The position numbers were made by a program, and so were the translations under genes. The notes below the pieces were generated by a model. The model was not told the DNA's origin. It did not search any database and was given only the letters and a program-made list of their open reading frames with translations. A stretch of DNA of 5,711 nt from Aliarcobacter sp. (GTDB lineage: Bacteria > Campylobacterota > Campylobacteria > Campylobacterales > Arcobacteraceae): assembly GCA_017996075.1 (NCBI GenBank), contig JAGOHQ010000061.1, forward strand, positions 1 to 5,711, read 5' to 3'. Positions 1 to 5,662 of this stretch are shown piece by piece (the first letter of the stretch is position 1; each line of letters begins with the position of its first letter).

Positions 1-1161
1 CCTGCAATTATGGGTATGAGTGTTACTGGTGGATTTGATATGTATGTTCAAGACAGAACAGGTGGAAGTGTTGAAGATTTACAAAAAGTTGTAAATCAAG
101 TAATCGAAAAAGCAAAAACAAGACCAGAACTAATGGGAGTTAGAACTTCATTATCTGCAACTATTCCACAATATAAGATGGATGTAGATATTGAAAAAGC
201 AAAAGCAAAAGGTGTAAATATAAACGATATTTACAATACTATAAATGCAACTTTTGGAAGTTTTTATGTAAATGATTTCTCACTTTATGGAAGAACTTAT
301 AAAGTAAATATGCAAGCTATTGATACATATAGATCAAATGTTGAAGATATGCAATATATCTATGTAAAATCATCAAATGGTGAGCTTCTACCTTTAAATG
401 CCTTCGTAACTTTGAAAAAAGAAGTTGGAGCTGATATTATAGAGAGATTTAATCTTTTCCAAGCTGCAAAAGTTTCAGGACAACCAGCTGCTGGATATAG
501 TTCTGGAGATGCTTTAAAAGCTATAGAAGAAGTATCAAAAGAGGTTTTACCACAAGGATATACAATTTCTTGGGTTGGAACTGCTTATCAAGAGAAACAA
601 ATAGGTGGAAGTTCTGCTCAAGCATTTATTTTTGGTATTATATTCCTATTCTTAATTTTAGCAGCTCTTTATGAAAAATGGCTACTTCCAATAGCTGTTG
701 TTTTAGCTGTACCATTTGCTATTTTTGGAGCTATTTTAGCTACAAATTTAAGAGGACTCGATAATAATATCTATTTCCAAGTTGGACTTTTAGTTCTTGC
801 TGGATTGGCTGCTAAAAATGCAATTTTGATTGTAGAGTTTGCTCTTCAAAAAAGAAAAGAGGGATACAATCTAATTGATTCAGCACTTGAAGCTGCAAAA
901 GTAAGATTAAGACCAATAGTTATGACTTCTTTAGCATTTACTATTGGTGTTATGCCTCTTGCAATTAGTAGTGGTGCTGGAGCTGCTAGTAAACACTCAA
1001 TTGGAACTGGAGTTGTTGGAGGAATGCTAACTGCAACATTCTTGGCAATTTTATTTATTCCACTATTTTATGTATTAATCTCAAGATTAAGTAGAGAAAA
1101 AGAAGGAAATATTGCTGAAGATTTAAAAAAAGAAGAAGAAGAAAACAATAGCGAGAAATAA
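1..1161 (+). CDS. RND efflux permease, AcrB/MexB/CmeB type (C-terminal part, 5' end outside window)
   Basis: Inner-membrane proton-driven drug/hydrophobe exporter of the HAE1 RND family, normally about 1040 residues and working with a periplasmic adaptor and an outer-membrane channel. The frame is open from base 1, so the 386 visible codons are the C-terminal third. Codons 1-200 are the second periplasmic (porter/docking) half, with the AcrB-like stretches GGFD, YVNDF and SYQE-like AYQEK. Codons about 207-223, 229-249, 258-280, 305-325 and 338-361 form TM8-TM12. The signature AAKNAILIVEF in TM10 (codons 270-280) keeps the lysine (codon 272) equivalent to AcrB K940 of the proton relay. LRPIVMTSLAF and the GTGVVGGM stretch are also typical. 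This rules out the heavy-metal (CusA) branch. The short cytoplasmic tail is Lys/Glu-rich and includes four GAA codons in a row. Adaptor and channel genes are not visible downstream; they would lie upstream or elsewhere. CmeB or AcrB orthology cannot be fixed from this part. Confidence 0.95.
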   Translation, partial: PAIMGMSVTGGFDMYVQDRTGGSVEDLQKVVNQVIEKAKTRPELMGVRTSLSATIPQYKMDVDIEKAKAKGVNINDIYNTINATFGSFYVNDFSLYGRTYKVNMQAIDTYRSNVEDMQYIYVKSSNGELLPLNAFVTLKKEVGADIIERFNLFQAAKVSGQPAAGYSSGDALKAIEEVSKEVLPQGYTISWVGTAYQEKQIGGSSAQAFIFGIIFLFLILAALYEKWLLPIAVVLAVPFAIFGAILATNLRGLDNNIYFQVGLLVLAGLAAKNAILIVEFALQKRKEGYNLIDSALEAAKVRLRPIVMTSLAFTIGVMPLAISSGAGAASKHSIGTGVVGGMLTATFLAILFIPLFYVLISRLSREKEGNIAEDLKKEEEENNSEK

Positions 1162-1200
1162 AAACTCTTCTTATGATTTTTAATTAATCAAAATAGTTTA

Positions 1201-1231
1201 AAAGAAATGGGGGATTAAATCCCATTTCTTT
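1201..1231. terminator. Bidirectional intrinsic terminator between convergent genes
   Basis: A perfect 11-bp inverted repeat (1201-1211 AAAGAAATGGG with 1221-1231) encloses a 9-nt loop. It is flanked by T-rich sequence on the right and, read from the minus strand, by TTTT-rich sequence on the left. It lies between the stop of the RND gene (1161) and the stop of the converging zinc-ribbon gene (1238), so it can end transcription from both sides. Confidence 0.85.
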
Positions 1232-1237
1232 ATATAA

Positions 1238-1594
1238 TCAAAATAAAATTTGAATACCATATTCAGAATTTAAAATAGCAGTTTTATAGTAATCTTTTCT
1301 ATTTTCATTTTTAAAACCAAACCTTTTTTGAGTTTTTAATTTTATTTCTACTTCACCATTAAGCAAAAGTTCTCTTATTTCACTATGTTTTAGCCAATGT
1401 CCATATCGACCAAGAGCATTTTGCCAAATTTTAAATCCACATTTTGAAGTTGATGTTAATTCAAAAAACTCTCCATCTTCAGTTGTCCAAGAAGCATTGC
1501 TACAAGCATATAATTCAACTTTTTTTCCTCTTACATCTTTTTTTCTAACTTCAATTTCTCCATCATCACAATATGGACATTTTCCTAATAACAT
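1238..1594 (-). CDS. Small zinc-ribbon protein resembling a topoisomerase C-terminal repeat
   Basis: A 118-residue cytoplasmic protein with no signal peptide or membrane segment. Residues 5-57 follow the pattern of the C-terminal zinc-binding repeat of type IA DNA topoisomerases: GKCPYC (C6, C9), then ACSN (C31), then KCGFKIW (C52), giving a four-cysteine zinc site. The later ELLLNGEVE stretch (about residues 75-82) matches the helix that ends such repeats (ELL.NG.). The rest is basic, consistent with nucleic-acid binding. No toprim or catalytic topoisomerase domain is present, and the complete ORF with its own ribosome-binding site (AAAGG, 1603-1607, 8 nt from ATG) argues against a broken topoisomerase gene. 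Function is unknown; DNA or RNA binding is inferred only from the fold. It converges with the RND gene and diverges from the nosL-like gene, so it is probably monocistronic. Confidence 0.8.
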   Translation of the reverse strand: MLLGKCPYCDDGEIEVRKKDVRGKKVELYACSNASWTTEDGEFFELTSTSKCGFKIWQNALGRYGHWLKHSEIRELLLNGEVEIKLKTQKRFGFKNENRKDYYKTAILNSEYGIQILF

Positions 1595-1618
1595 ATAAAT
1601 TACCTTTGATTTTTAAAC

Positions 1619-1624
1619 ATTATA
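1619..1624 (-). promoter_or_regulatory. Probable -10 box for the zinc-ribbon gene
   Basis: A perfect TATAAT on the minus strand, 24 nt upstream of the start codon at 1594, which would give a short leader of roughly 15-20 nt. No good -35 box is seen at 17 nt, as is common for promoters in this phylum, where the -35 is often degenerate. Confidence 0.45.
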
Positions 1625-1649
1625 TAAACTTTTGATATATAAAAAGCTA

Positions 1650-1671
1650 AAAAATTAACTAAAAATTAACT
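1650..1671 (+). repeat. Perfect 11-bp tandem direct repeat (2 copies) at the nosL-like promoter
   Basis: AAAAATTAACT occurs twice without a gap (1650-1660 and 1661-1671). The second TTAACT (1666-1671) coincides with the likely -35 hexamer of the downstream gene. Head-to-tail half-sites with an 11-bp period place both on one DNA face, which is typical of OmpR/PhoB-family response-regulator sites. Chance repetition in AT-rich DNA cannot be excluded. Confidence 0.6.
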
Positions 1672-1694
1672 CATTTTTCATATACTTATACAAT
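1666..1694 (+). promoter_or_regulatory. Likely sigma70-type promoter of the nosL-like gene
   Basis: TTAACT (1666-1671), a 17-nt spacer and TACAAT (1689-1694) form a recognisable vegetative promoter ending 18 nt before the ATG at 1713. The overlapping 11-bp direct repeat suggests that a regulator contacts the -35 region. Confidence 0.5.
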
Positions 1695-1712
1695 TTAAAA
1701 TAAAGGGAAATT

Positions 1713-2228
1713 ATGAGAAAAAAAATTCTTACTTCAATGTTACTTTTTAGTACAACACTTTTTGCAATGGAGCATTCTAACCATAATATGCAACATAACA
1801 ATACAAACGAAGTAGCTAATCAAAGTAGTAGTTTAACTATTCCAAAAGATACAAAATGTCCTGTTTGTGGTATGTTTGTAGCAAAATATGAAAAATGGAT
1901 TGCTGCTATTAAAACAGATAAAGAGAGTTTCTATTTTGATGGAGTAAAAGATATGATGAAGTTTTATTTTGAACCAACAAAATATACAAAAAATGCTGAT
2001 TTAAAAAATTCAACTATAAGTGTTACTGATTACTATACTCTTGAGCAAATCGATGCAAAAAATGCTTTTTTTGTAATTGGTTCAAATGTTATGGGACCTA
2101 TGGGAGATGAATTAATACCATTTAAAGATGAAAATAGTGCAAATGAGTTTTCAAAAGACCATTTTGGAAAGAAAATTTTGAAGTTTAATGAAATAACTTT
2201 GGATACACTACCAAAAAAACATCACTAA
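1713..2228 (+). CDS. NosL-family periplasmic copper-binding protein
   Basis: A 171-residue exported protein of the NosL family, known as Cu(I) carriers that serve nitrous oxide reductase assembly through NosDFY. Residues 1-18 form a signal peptide (MRKK, hydrophobic core, likely cut after LFA). No lipobox cysteine is seen, unlike many lipoprotein NosLs. Residues 19-30 are rich in His, Met and Asn (MEHSNHNMQH) and the protein ends in HH, both suited to copper. The family core starts with KCPVCGMF (C49, C52, M54), followed by the FYFDGVKDMMKFY stretch (73-85) and the conserved MGPMGDELIPF (127-137), which carries further methionines. The ribosome-binding site AAAGGGA (1702-1708) supports this ATG. 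No nosZ, nosD, nosF or nosY is adjacent, so a role in N2O reduction is not shown here; general periplasmic copper delivery or another cuproenzyme is equally possible. Confidence 0.88.
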   Translation: MRKKILTSMLLFSTTLFAMEHSNHNMQHNNTNEVANQSSSLTIPKDTKCPVCGMFVAKYEKWIAAIKTDKESFYFDGVKDMMKFYFEPTKYTKNADLKNSTISVTDYYTLEQIDAKNAFFVIGSNVMGPMGDELIPFKDENSANEFSKDHFGKKILKFNEITLDTLPKKHH

Positions 2229-2252
2229 ACAATGCGTAAATCGCATTGTTTA
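2226..2252. terminator. Bidirectional terminator overlapping the nosL-like stop codon
   Basis: A perfect 11-bp stem (2226-2236 with 2242-2252) and 5-nt loop TAAAT. The left arm begins with the TAA stop of the nosL-like gene itself. AT-rich sequence with short T-runs follows on both strands. The converging ppnP stop is at 2260, so the hairpin serves both genes. Confidence 0.8.
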
Positions 2253-2259
2253 ATTAAAA

Positions 2260-2574
2260 TTAATCTTTTATAAATGAGCAACAATAATCAACTAAAGTAT
2301 GCACTCTTAATCTAAATTTTGTATTTGCAGGAATAGAAAAAGATGCAGGTCCTTCAAACTCTTGCCAATCAGATGCAGGAAGTAATAAATCAATTTTTCC
2401 TCTTTGAATATCAATAACCTCTTTATTTACAGTATTAAGTTCATACTCACCTTGTAACATAATTCCTAAAGTTTTTTTGCTTCCATCTTCAAATGTAATA
2501 GCACGGCTTGTAATATTTCCATCGTATAAAATATTTGCTGCTTTTGCTATAGAAACACCTTTAAAATATGACAT
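2260..2574 (-). CDS. ppnP: Pyrimidine/purine nucleoside phosphorylase PpnP (cupin, formerly DUF1255/YaiE)
   Basis: A small cytoplasmic cupin enzyme that splits purine and pyrimidine nucleosides with phosphate, giving the free base and (deoxy)ribose-1-phosphate for salvage. Recognised from the family core GIMLQGEYELNT (37-48), the RGKIDLLLPASDWQEF stretch (58-73) and FSIPANTKFRLRV (79-91), close in order and spacing to E. coli PpnP. At 104 residues it is about ten longer than the E. coli protein, through the N-terminal half (Asp/Gly/Ser/Lys loop around 29-34). The start is fixed by a strong ribosome-binding site AAGGAG (2581-2586), 6 nt before ATG. It is transcribed alone, divergent from the acidic-protein/recO operon. 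Confidence 0.92.
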   Translation of the reverse strand: MSYFKGVSIAKAANILYDGNITSRAITFEDGSKKTLGIMLQGEYELNTVNKEVIDIQRGKIDLLLPASDWQEFEGPASFSIPANTKFRLRVHTLVDYCCSFIKD

Positions 2575-2601
2575 TATAGTCTCCTTAAAATTTATCGCAT
2601 T

Positions 2602-2610
2602 ATTATATCA
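2602..2610 (-). promoter_or_regulatory. Likely extended -10 promoter of ppnP
   Basis: On the minus strand TGATATAAT (TG, one base, then a perfect TATAAT at 2602-2607) lies 27 nt upstream of the ppnP ATG. A second TATAAT on the same strand at 2616-2621 is a possible alternative. No good -35 box is seen for either. Confidence 0.5.
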
Positions 2611-2654
2611 AATCAATTATACGATTTTATTGAAGCAAAAGGCTAGAAATCTTT

Positions 2655-2663
2655 TGATATAAT
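2655..2663 (+). promoter_or_regulatory. Likely extended -10 promoter of the acidic protein/recO operon
   Basis: TGATATAAT (extended TG plus a perfect TATAAT at 2658-2663) sits 26 nt before the ATG at 2690, with a purine-rich leader between. The -35 region is not recognisable at 17 nt; TTGAAG at 2630-2635 is too far away at 22 nt. Confidence 0.5.
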
Positions 2664-2689
2664 TCGAAAAAATTAAAAAAGGTGTAAAA

Positions 2690-2953
2690 ATGAGTATCCA
2701 AGAAGAGCTTAAAGAGATAATAAATAATGAAGTTTTAGTTGAAATAGAAGACCATATAGATGATATTTTTGAAATAATTGCTGCAAAAAAAGATACTCCA
2801 GAATTAAAAGAAGAGCTTGCAGAAATGCAAGGAATGAAAAAAGATTTTGAAGAGCTTTTAAATGATTTAGAAGCTGGTGAAATCGATGATGAAGAAGCTC
2901 AAGAGATTTACGATGAAATAGTTGATATGCTTGAAGGTTCAAACGAAGATTAA
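2690..2953 (+). CDS. Very acidic small hypothetical protein upstream of recO
   Basis: An 87-residue protein that I do not recognise. By count it has 32 Asp/Glu against 6 Lys and no Arg, a net charge near -26, with no Cys or Trp. No signal peptide or membrane segment is seen. The pattern of Leu/Ile with Glu/Asp suggests three or four helices: about 2-31, 36-60 (possible short coiled coil) and 66-82, with turns at KKDTP and AGE. The ribosome-binding site AAAAGG (2677-2682, 7 nt from ATG) is good and the codon use matches the neighbours, so it is a real gene. It ends 3 nt before recO and almost certainly shares its mRNA. Possible roles are a helical partner of RecO or another repair protein, or a DNA-mimicking protein; both are inference from charge and context only. 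Confidence 0.8.
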   Translation: MSIQEELKEIINNEVLVEIEDHIDDIFEIIAAKKDTPELKEELAEMQGMKKDFEELLNDLEAGEIDDEEAQEIYDEIVDMLEGSNED

Positions 2954-2956
2954 GAT

Positions 2957-3571
2957 GTGCAAGGCTATATTATTGATATAAAAGCTGTAAAAGATGATGA
3001 TTTAATTGTCACTATTATATGCGAAAATGAGTTAATTACAACATATAGATTTTATGGAGCAAGGCACTCAAATATCAATATTGGCTACAAAATAGACTTT
3101 GAACTTGAAAGTACAAAGTCTTCTATTTCAAGACTTAAAGATGTTATTCAACTAGGTTTCCCTTGGATTTTAAATAACCAGAAAATGTATGCTTGGCAAA
3201 GGTATCTTAAACTTTTTTACACTCACTTAAAAGAGCTTCATGAGTTAGAACCATTCTACTTTTTTCTTTTAGAAAATTTAGTTTCAAAAATAGAGAAACA
3301 AAATGTTTATAGAGCTATTATAGAATCATATCTTTCAATTTTAGAGCATGAAGGAAGACTTCATACAGATTTTGAGTGTCTTATTTGTGAAGTTGAAATA
3401 AATAGTGACTTATCAATAGTAAGAGGTTTTTTACCTGTTCACAAAAGTTGTATAAGAGGAAAAGTTTTTGATTATTTAAAAATAAAAGAGCTTTTTTTTA
3501 CAAAAAAAACTATAAATCTAAATGATGATGAAGTAGAAAATCTTTTTGAAATCCTACTTCTTGGGCTTTGA
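2957..3571 (+). CDS. recO: DNA recombination/repair protein RecO (short Campylobacterota type)
   Basis: RecO binds single-stranded DNA and SSB and, with RecR, loads RecA at gaps and anneals strands. This 204-residue version is shorter than the roughly 240 residues of E. coli RecO. It has an N-terminal OB-fold part (1-65, starting MQGYIID and containing YRFYGARHSNI at 30-40), a helical middle (about 75-135), and a likely zinc site made of C141, C144, H162 and C165 (CLIC ... HKSC), then a C-terminal helix. The start is GTG at 2957, 3 nt after the acidic protein's stop; the first strand begins directly there and no ATG lies nearby in frame. The ribosome-binding site is weak (GAAG at 2945-2948), so translation probably depends on coupling to the upstream gene. 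Confidence 0.92.
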   Translation: MQGYIIDIKAVKDDDLIVTIICENELITTYRFYGARHSNINIGYKIDFELESTKSSISRLKDVIQLGFPWILNNQKMYAWQRYLKLFYTHLKELHELEPFYFFLLENLVSKIEKQNVYRAIIESYLSILEHEGRLHTDFECLICEVEINSDLSIVRGFLPVHKSCIRGKVFDYLKIKELFFTKKTINLNDDEVENLFEILLLGL

Positions 3572-3578
3572 AATAGAG

Positions 3579-4403
3579 TTAATATAAATCTATTTTTGTT
3601 TTAAGATTTTCTATGGTTTGAGCTAATATTTTTGTATCAAATCCATACTCTTTTGCCTTTATAATTCCTTCTTTAATTGATTTTTCGCTTAAAGGTTCTT
3701 TTATATTTGCAACAGTTTTGATTACACTTAAGATTTTTGCTTTTCTTTCAAACTCTTTTGAAACGTTATTTATATCATCTACAAATTCTATACTATTTAT
3801 CAAATTTGGACTAAGTTTCCAGTGTTTAAAAATTTGTGCTGTTACAAATGAACTAGAAAATCCTAAAAACTCTTTTTCTACCTCTTCAATAGATAAAATT
3901 CCTTCTTCTATTTTTGCTTTAAACTCTTTTTCTTTTTGCTCATTTAGAATCATATCAGCAATAATATATTTACCAATATCAATCAAAAGTGCAGGTAAAA
4001 TAATTTCGTCTTTTATGGTTTCATCTATTTTACCCAACCATAAACTAGCCAAAACAGATGCAATATTTGATGAATTCATAAAATTATCATTTGTAAGTCC
4101 ATATGGAGCCAAAGTTGTAACTAATAACTTTTGGCTACTAGCTGAAATAGCAACAGATATTGTAAAGTTTATTCCCAGCAGAGATATTGCTCTAAGAGGA
4201 GTTTCAACTTTACTTCTAAAACCAAACATAGCTGAATTTGCTATTTTTAAAAGGTTTGTTACAATCAAAGCATCTTTACTTATAATATCGTGAAGTTCGC
4301 TTATCTCTTTTTCACTTTTTCTTCTATACTCTTCTATTAAAATAATTGTTCTAGGAAGTGGTGGAAGGGACTCAACTCTTCTTAATAAATCATCAATTTG
4401 CAA
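3579..4403 (-). CDS. HDOD-domain protein (signalling/regulatory, no HD catalytic site)
   Basis: A 274-residue cytoplasmic protein made of one HDOD domain, a family related to HD phosphohydrolases but lacking their activity and usually tied to signalling, motility or stress control. Visible family marks are SLPPLPRT (12-19), the ISKDALIVTNLLKIANSAMFGF segment (41-62), AISLLGI (72-78) and LLIDIGKYI (139-147). In the last, the usual His of an HDIGK motif is Ile141, and the GFSSSFV stretch (181-187) also lacks the usual His, so no metal site is left. The start is TTG at 4401-4403, supported by AAAGGGG (4409-4415) at 5 nt; no in-frame ATG is near. It follows ychF by 20 nt and is probably in its operon. 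The partner and signal are unknown, and there is no receiver, PAS or GGDEF domain. Confidence 0.88.
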   Translation of the reverse strand: MQIDDLLRRVESLPPLPRTIILIEEYRRKSEKEISELHDIISKDALIVTNLLKIANSAMFGFRSKVETPLRAISLLGINFTISVAISASSQKLLVTTLAPYGLTNDNFMNSSNIASVLASLWLGKIDETIKDEIILPALLIDIGKYIIADMILNEQKEKEFKAKIEEGILSIEEVEKEFLGFSSSFVTAQIFKHWKLSPNLINSIEFVDDINNVSKEFERKAKILSVIKTVANIKEPLSEKSIKEGIIKAKEYGFDTKILAQTIENLKTKIDLY

Positions 4404-4423
4404 AATATCCCCTTTAATTTTAT

Positions 4424-5527
4424 CTAAACATTAAATCTAAAATGCATTACATCACCATCTTGAACAACATAATCCTTACCTTCTAGTCTTAATTTTCCAG
4501 CATCTTTACACTTAGCTTCTCCACCAAATTTAACAAAATCTTCATAAGATATAACTTCTGCTTTTATAAAACCTTTTTCAAAGTCATTGTGAATAACAGC
4601 AGCTGCTTGTGGAGCTTTTGTATTTTTTCGTATAGTCCAAGCACGAACTTCTATTTTCCCAGCTGTAAAATAGCTTTGAAGACCTAATTTATCAAAAGCT
4701 TTTTGAATAATTTGCTCTAAACCTGATTCAGCAACTCCTAAATCATCCAAAAATGCTCTTGCTTCATCATCTTCAAGACCTACAAGCTCCTCTTCAATTT
4801 TTGCACAAAGCACAATAACATCTGCATTCACTGTTTGAGCATACTCTTTTACAAGTTCTACATATTTGTTTGTTCCAGAACTAAGTGTATCTTCATCTAC
4901 ATTTGCTCCATAAATAACATCTTTATTTGATAAGAATCTAAGCTCTTTATCCAAAGCTATAAATGCTTCATTATCACAATTTTCAAAAGTTTTTACAGGT
5001 TGAAGCTCTCCAATATGAGCATATAACTCTTCAGCAATTACAAGCGAAGCTGCAGCTTCTTTACTTCCTTTTGACTGTTTTTTAAGTCTTTCTATCTTTT
5101 TTTCAAGTTGTGAAATATCTGCATATATAAGCTCTGTTTCAATTATTTCAATATCTCTTAAAGGGTTTACATCACCCTCTACATGAACAATATTTCCATC
5201 TTCAAAACATCTAACCATATGTAAAATTACTTCAACTTCTCTAATATTTGATAAAAACTGATTTCCAAGTCCTTCACCTTTACTAGCACCTCTTACAAGT
5301 CCTGCAATATCAACAAAATCAATAGTTGAATGCTGAATTTTATCAGGATTAACAATTTTTGCTAACTCATCTAATCTTTTATCCGGAACTGGAACTATCG
5401 CTTTATTTGGCTCTATTGTACAAAACGGATAGTTTTCCGCTTGCGCATTTTGTGCTTTTGTTAAAGCATTAAAAGTTGTACTTTTCCCTACATTTGGAAG
5501 TCCTACTATTCCTACACCTAGTCCCAT
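4424..5527 (-). CDS. ychF: Ribosome-binding ATPase YchF (Obg-family, OLA1)
   Basis: A universally conserved P-loop NTPase of the Obg/YchF group that prefers ATP and binds ribosomes; in E. coli it is linked to the oxidative stress response and leaderless mRNA translation. Taking the internal ATG at 5527 gives 367 residues, the usual family length, with AAAGGA (5533-5538) 5 nt upstream; an in-frame ATG at 5560 would add 11 residues absent from the family and lies at the likely promoter. Motifs: G1 GLPNVGKS (9-16), G3 DIAG (73-76), the His of HVEGDVNP (H115), a coiled-coil segment around 138-153, N209-V-D-E212 in place of the GTP-specific NKxD (hence ATP preference), CAKIE (241-245), and a C-terminal TGS domain (about 281-365). 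It is the first gene of an operon with the HDOD gene. Confidence 0.97.
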   Translation of the reverse strand: MGLGVGIVGLPNVGKSTTFNALTKAQNAQAENYPFCTIEPNKAIVPVPDKRLDELAKIVNPDKIQHSTIDFVDIAGLVRGASKGEGLGNQFLSNIREVEVILHMVRCFEDGNIVHVEGDVNPLRDIEIIETELIYADISQLEKKIERLKKQSKGSKEAAASLVIAEELYAHIGELQPVKTFENCDNEAFIALDKELRFLSNKDVIYGANVDEDTLSSGTNKYVELVKEYAQTVNADVIVLCAKIEEELVGLEDDEARAFLDDLGVAESGLEQIIQKAFDKLGLQSYFTAGKIEVRAWTIRKNTKAPQAAAVIHNDFEKGFIKAEVISYEDFVKFGGEAKCKDAGKLRLEGKDYVVQDGDVMHFRFNV

Positions 5528-5555
5528 AATTATCCTTTTGTCTTTATTTATAAAT

Positions 5556-5561
5556 ATCATA
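5556..5561 (-). promoter_or_regulatory. Possible -10 box of the ychF operon
   Basis: TATGAT on the minus strand, 28 nt upstream of the ATG at 5527. Transcription would start near 5549, which excludes the longer in-frame start at 5560. No clear -35 box. Confidence 0.35.
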
Positions 5562-5629
5562 CAATATCCATCAAATCGCTATTTAAATTGGATTCAATTT
5601 TTTTTAAAGCACAATAAATTATCACTATT

Positions 5630-5635
5630 TATAAA
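5630..5635 (+). promoter_or_regulatory. Weak candidate -10 box for the gene starting at 5663
   Basis: TATAAA 27 nt before the ATG, preceded by very AT-rich DNA with a run of nine T (5597-5605 region). No convincing -35 box; listed only as the best candidate between the divergent genes. Confidence 0.2.
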
Positions 5636-5662
5636 AATCTCAAATACTAAATAAGAAATAAA

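Noticed and set aside
1129..1145. GAA repeats at the end of the RND gene as a phase-variable tract
   Set aside because: There are only four in-frame GAA units; slippage of whole units would only alter the tail length, and the A-run is short.
2613..2633. TCAAT/ATTGA inverted repeat between ppnP and the acidic gene as an operator
   Set aside because: Five-base arms 11 nt apart are expected by chance in such AT-rich DNA.
2477..2662. 61-codon open frame on the plus strand
   Set aside because: It lies mostly antisense to ppnP, has no ribosome-binding site, and runs through the promoter region of the next gene; a shadow frame.
2709..2942. 77-codon Leu/His-rich open frame on the minus strand
   Set aside because: It is the exact antisense of the Glu/Asp-rich small gene (GAA/GAT codons read as TTC/ATC and shifted to Leu/His); no ribosome-binding site or promoter.
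3571..3595. Hairpin between recO and the HDOD gene as a terminator
   Set aside because: A 7-bp stem with a single G-C pair and an 11-nt loop is too weak to call in this base composition.
3718..4293. 191-codon Ser/Ile/Phe-rich open frame on the plus strand
   Set aside because: It is antisense to the HDOD gene, with a composition typical of a shadow frame in AT-rich DNA and no initiation signal.
5528..5560. N-terminal extension of YchF by 11 residues (ATG at 5560)
   Set aside because: The internal ATG at 5527 has a good ribosome-binding site and gives the standard family start MGLGVGIVGLPN; the extension would overlap the likely -10 box.
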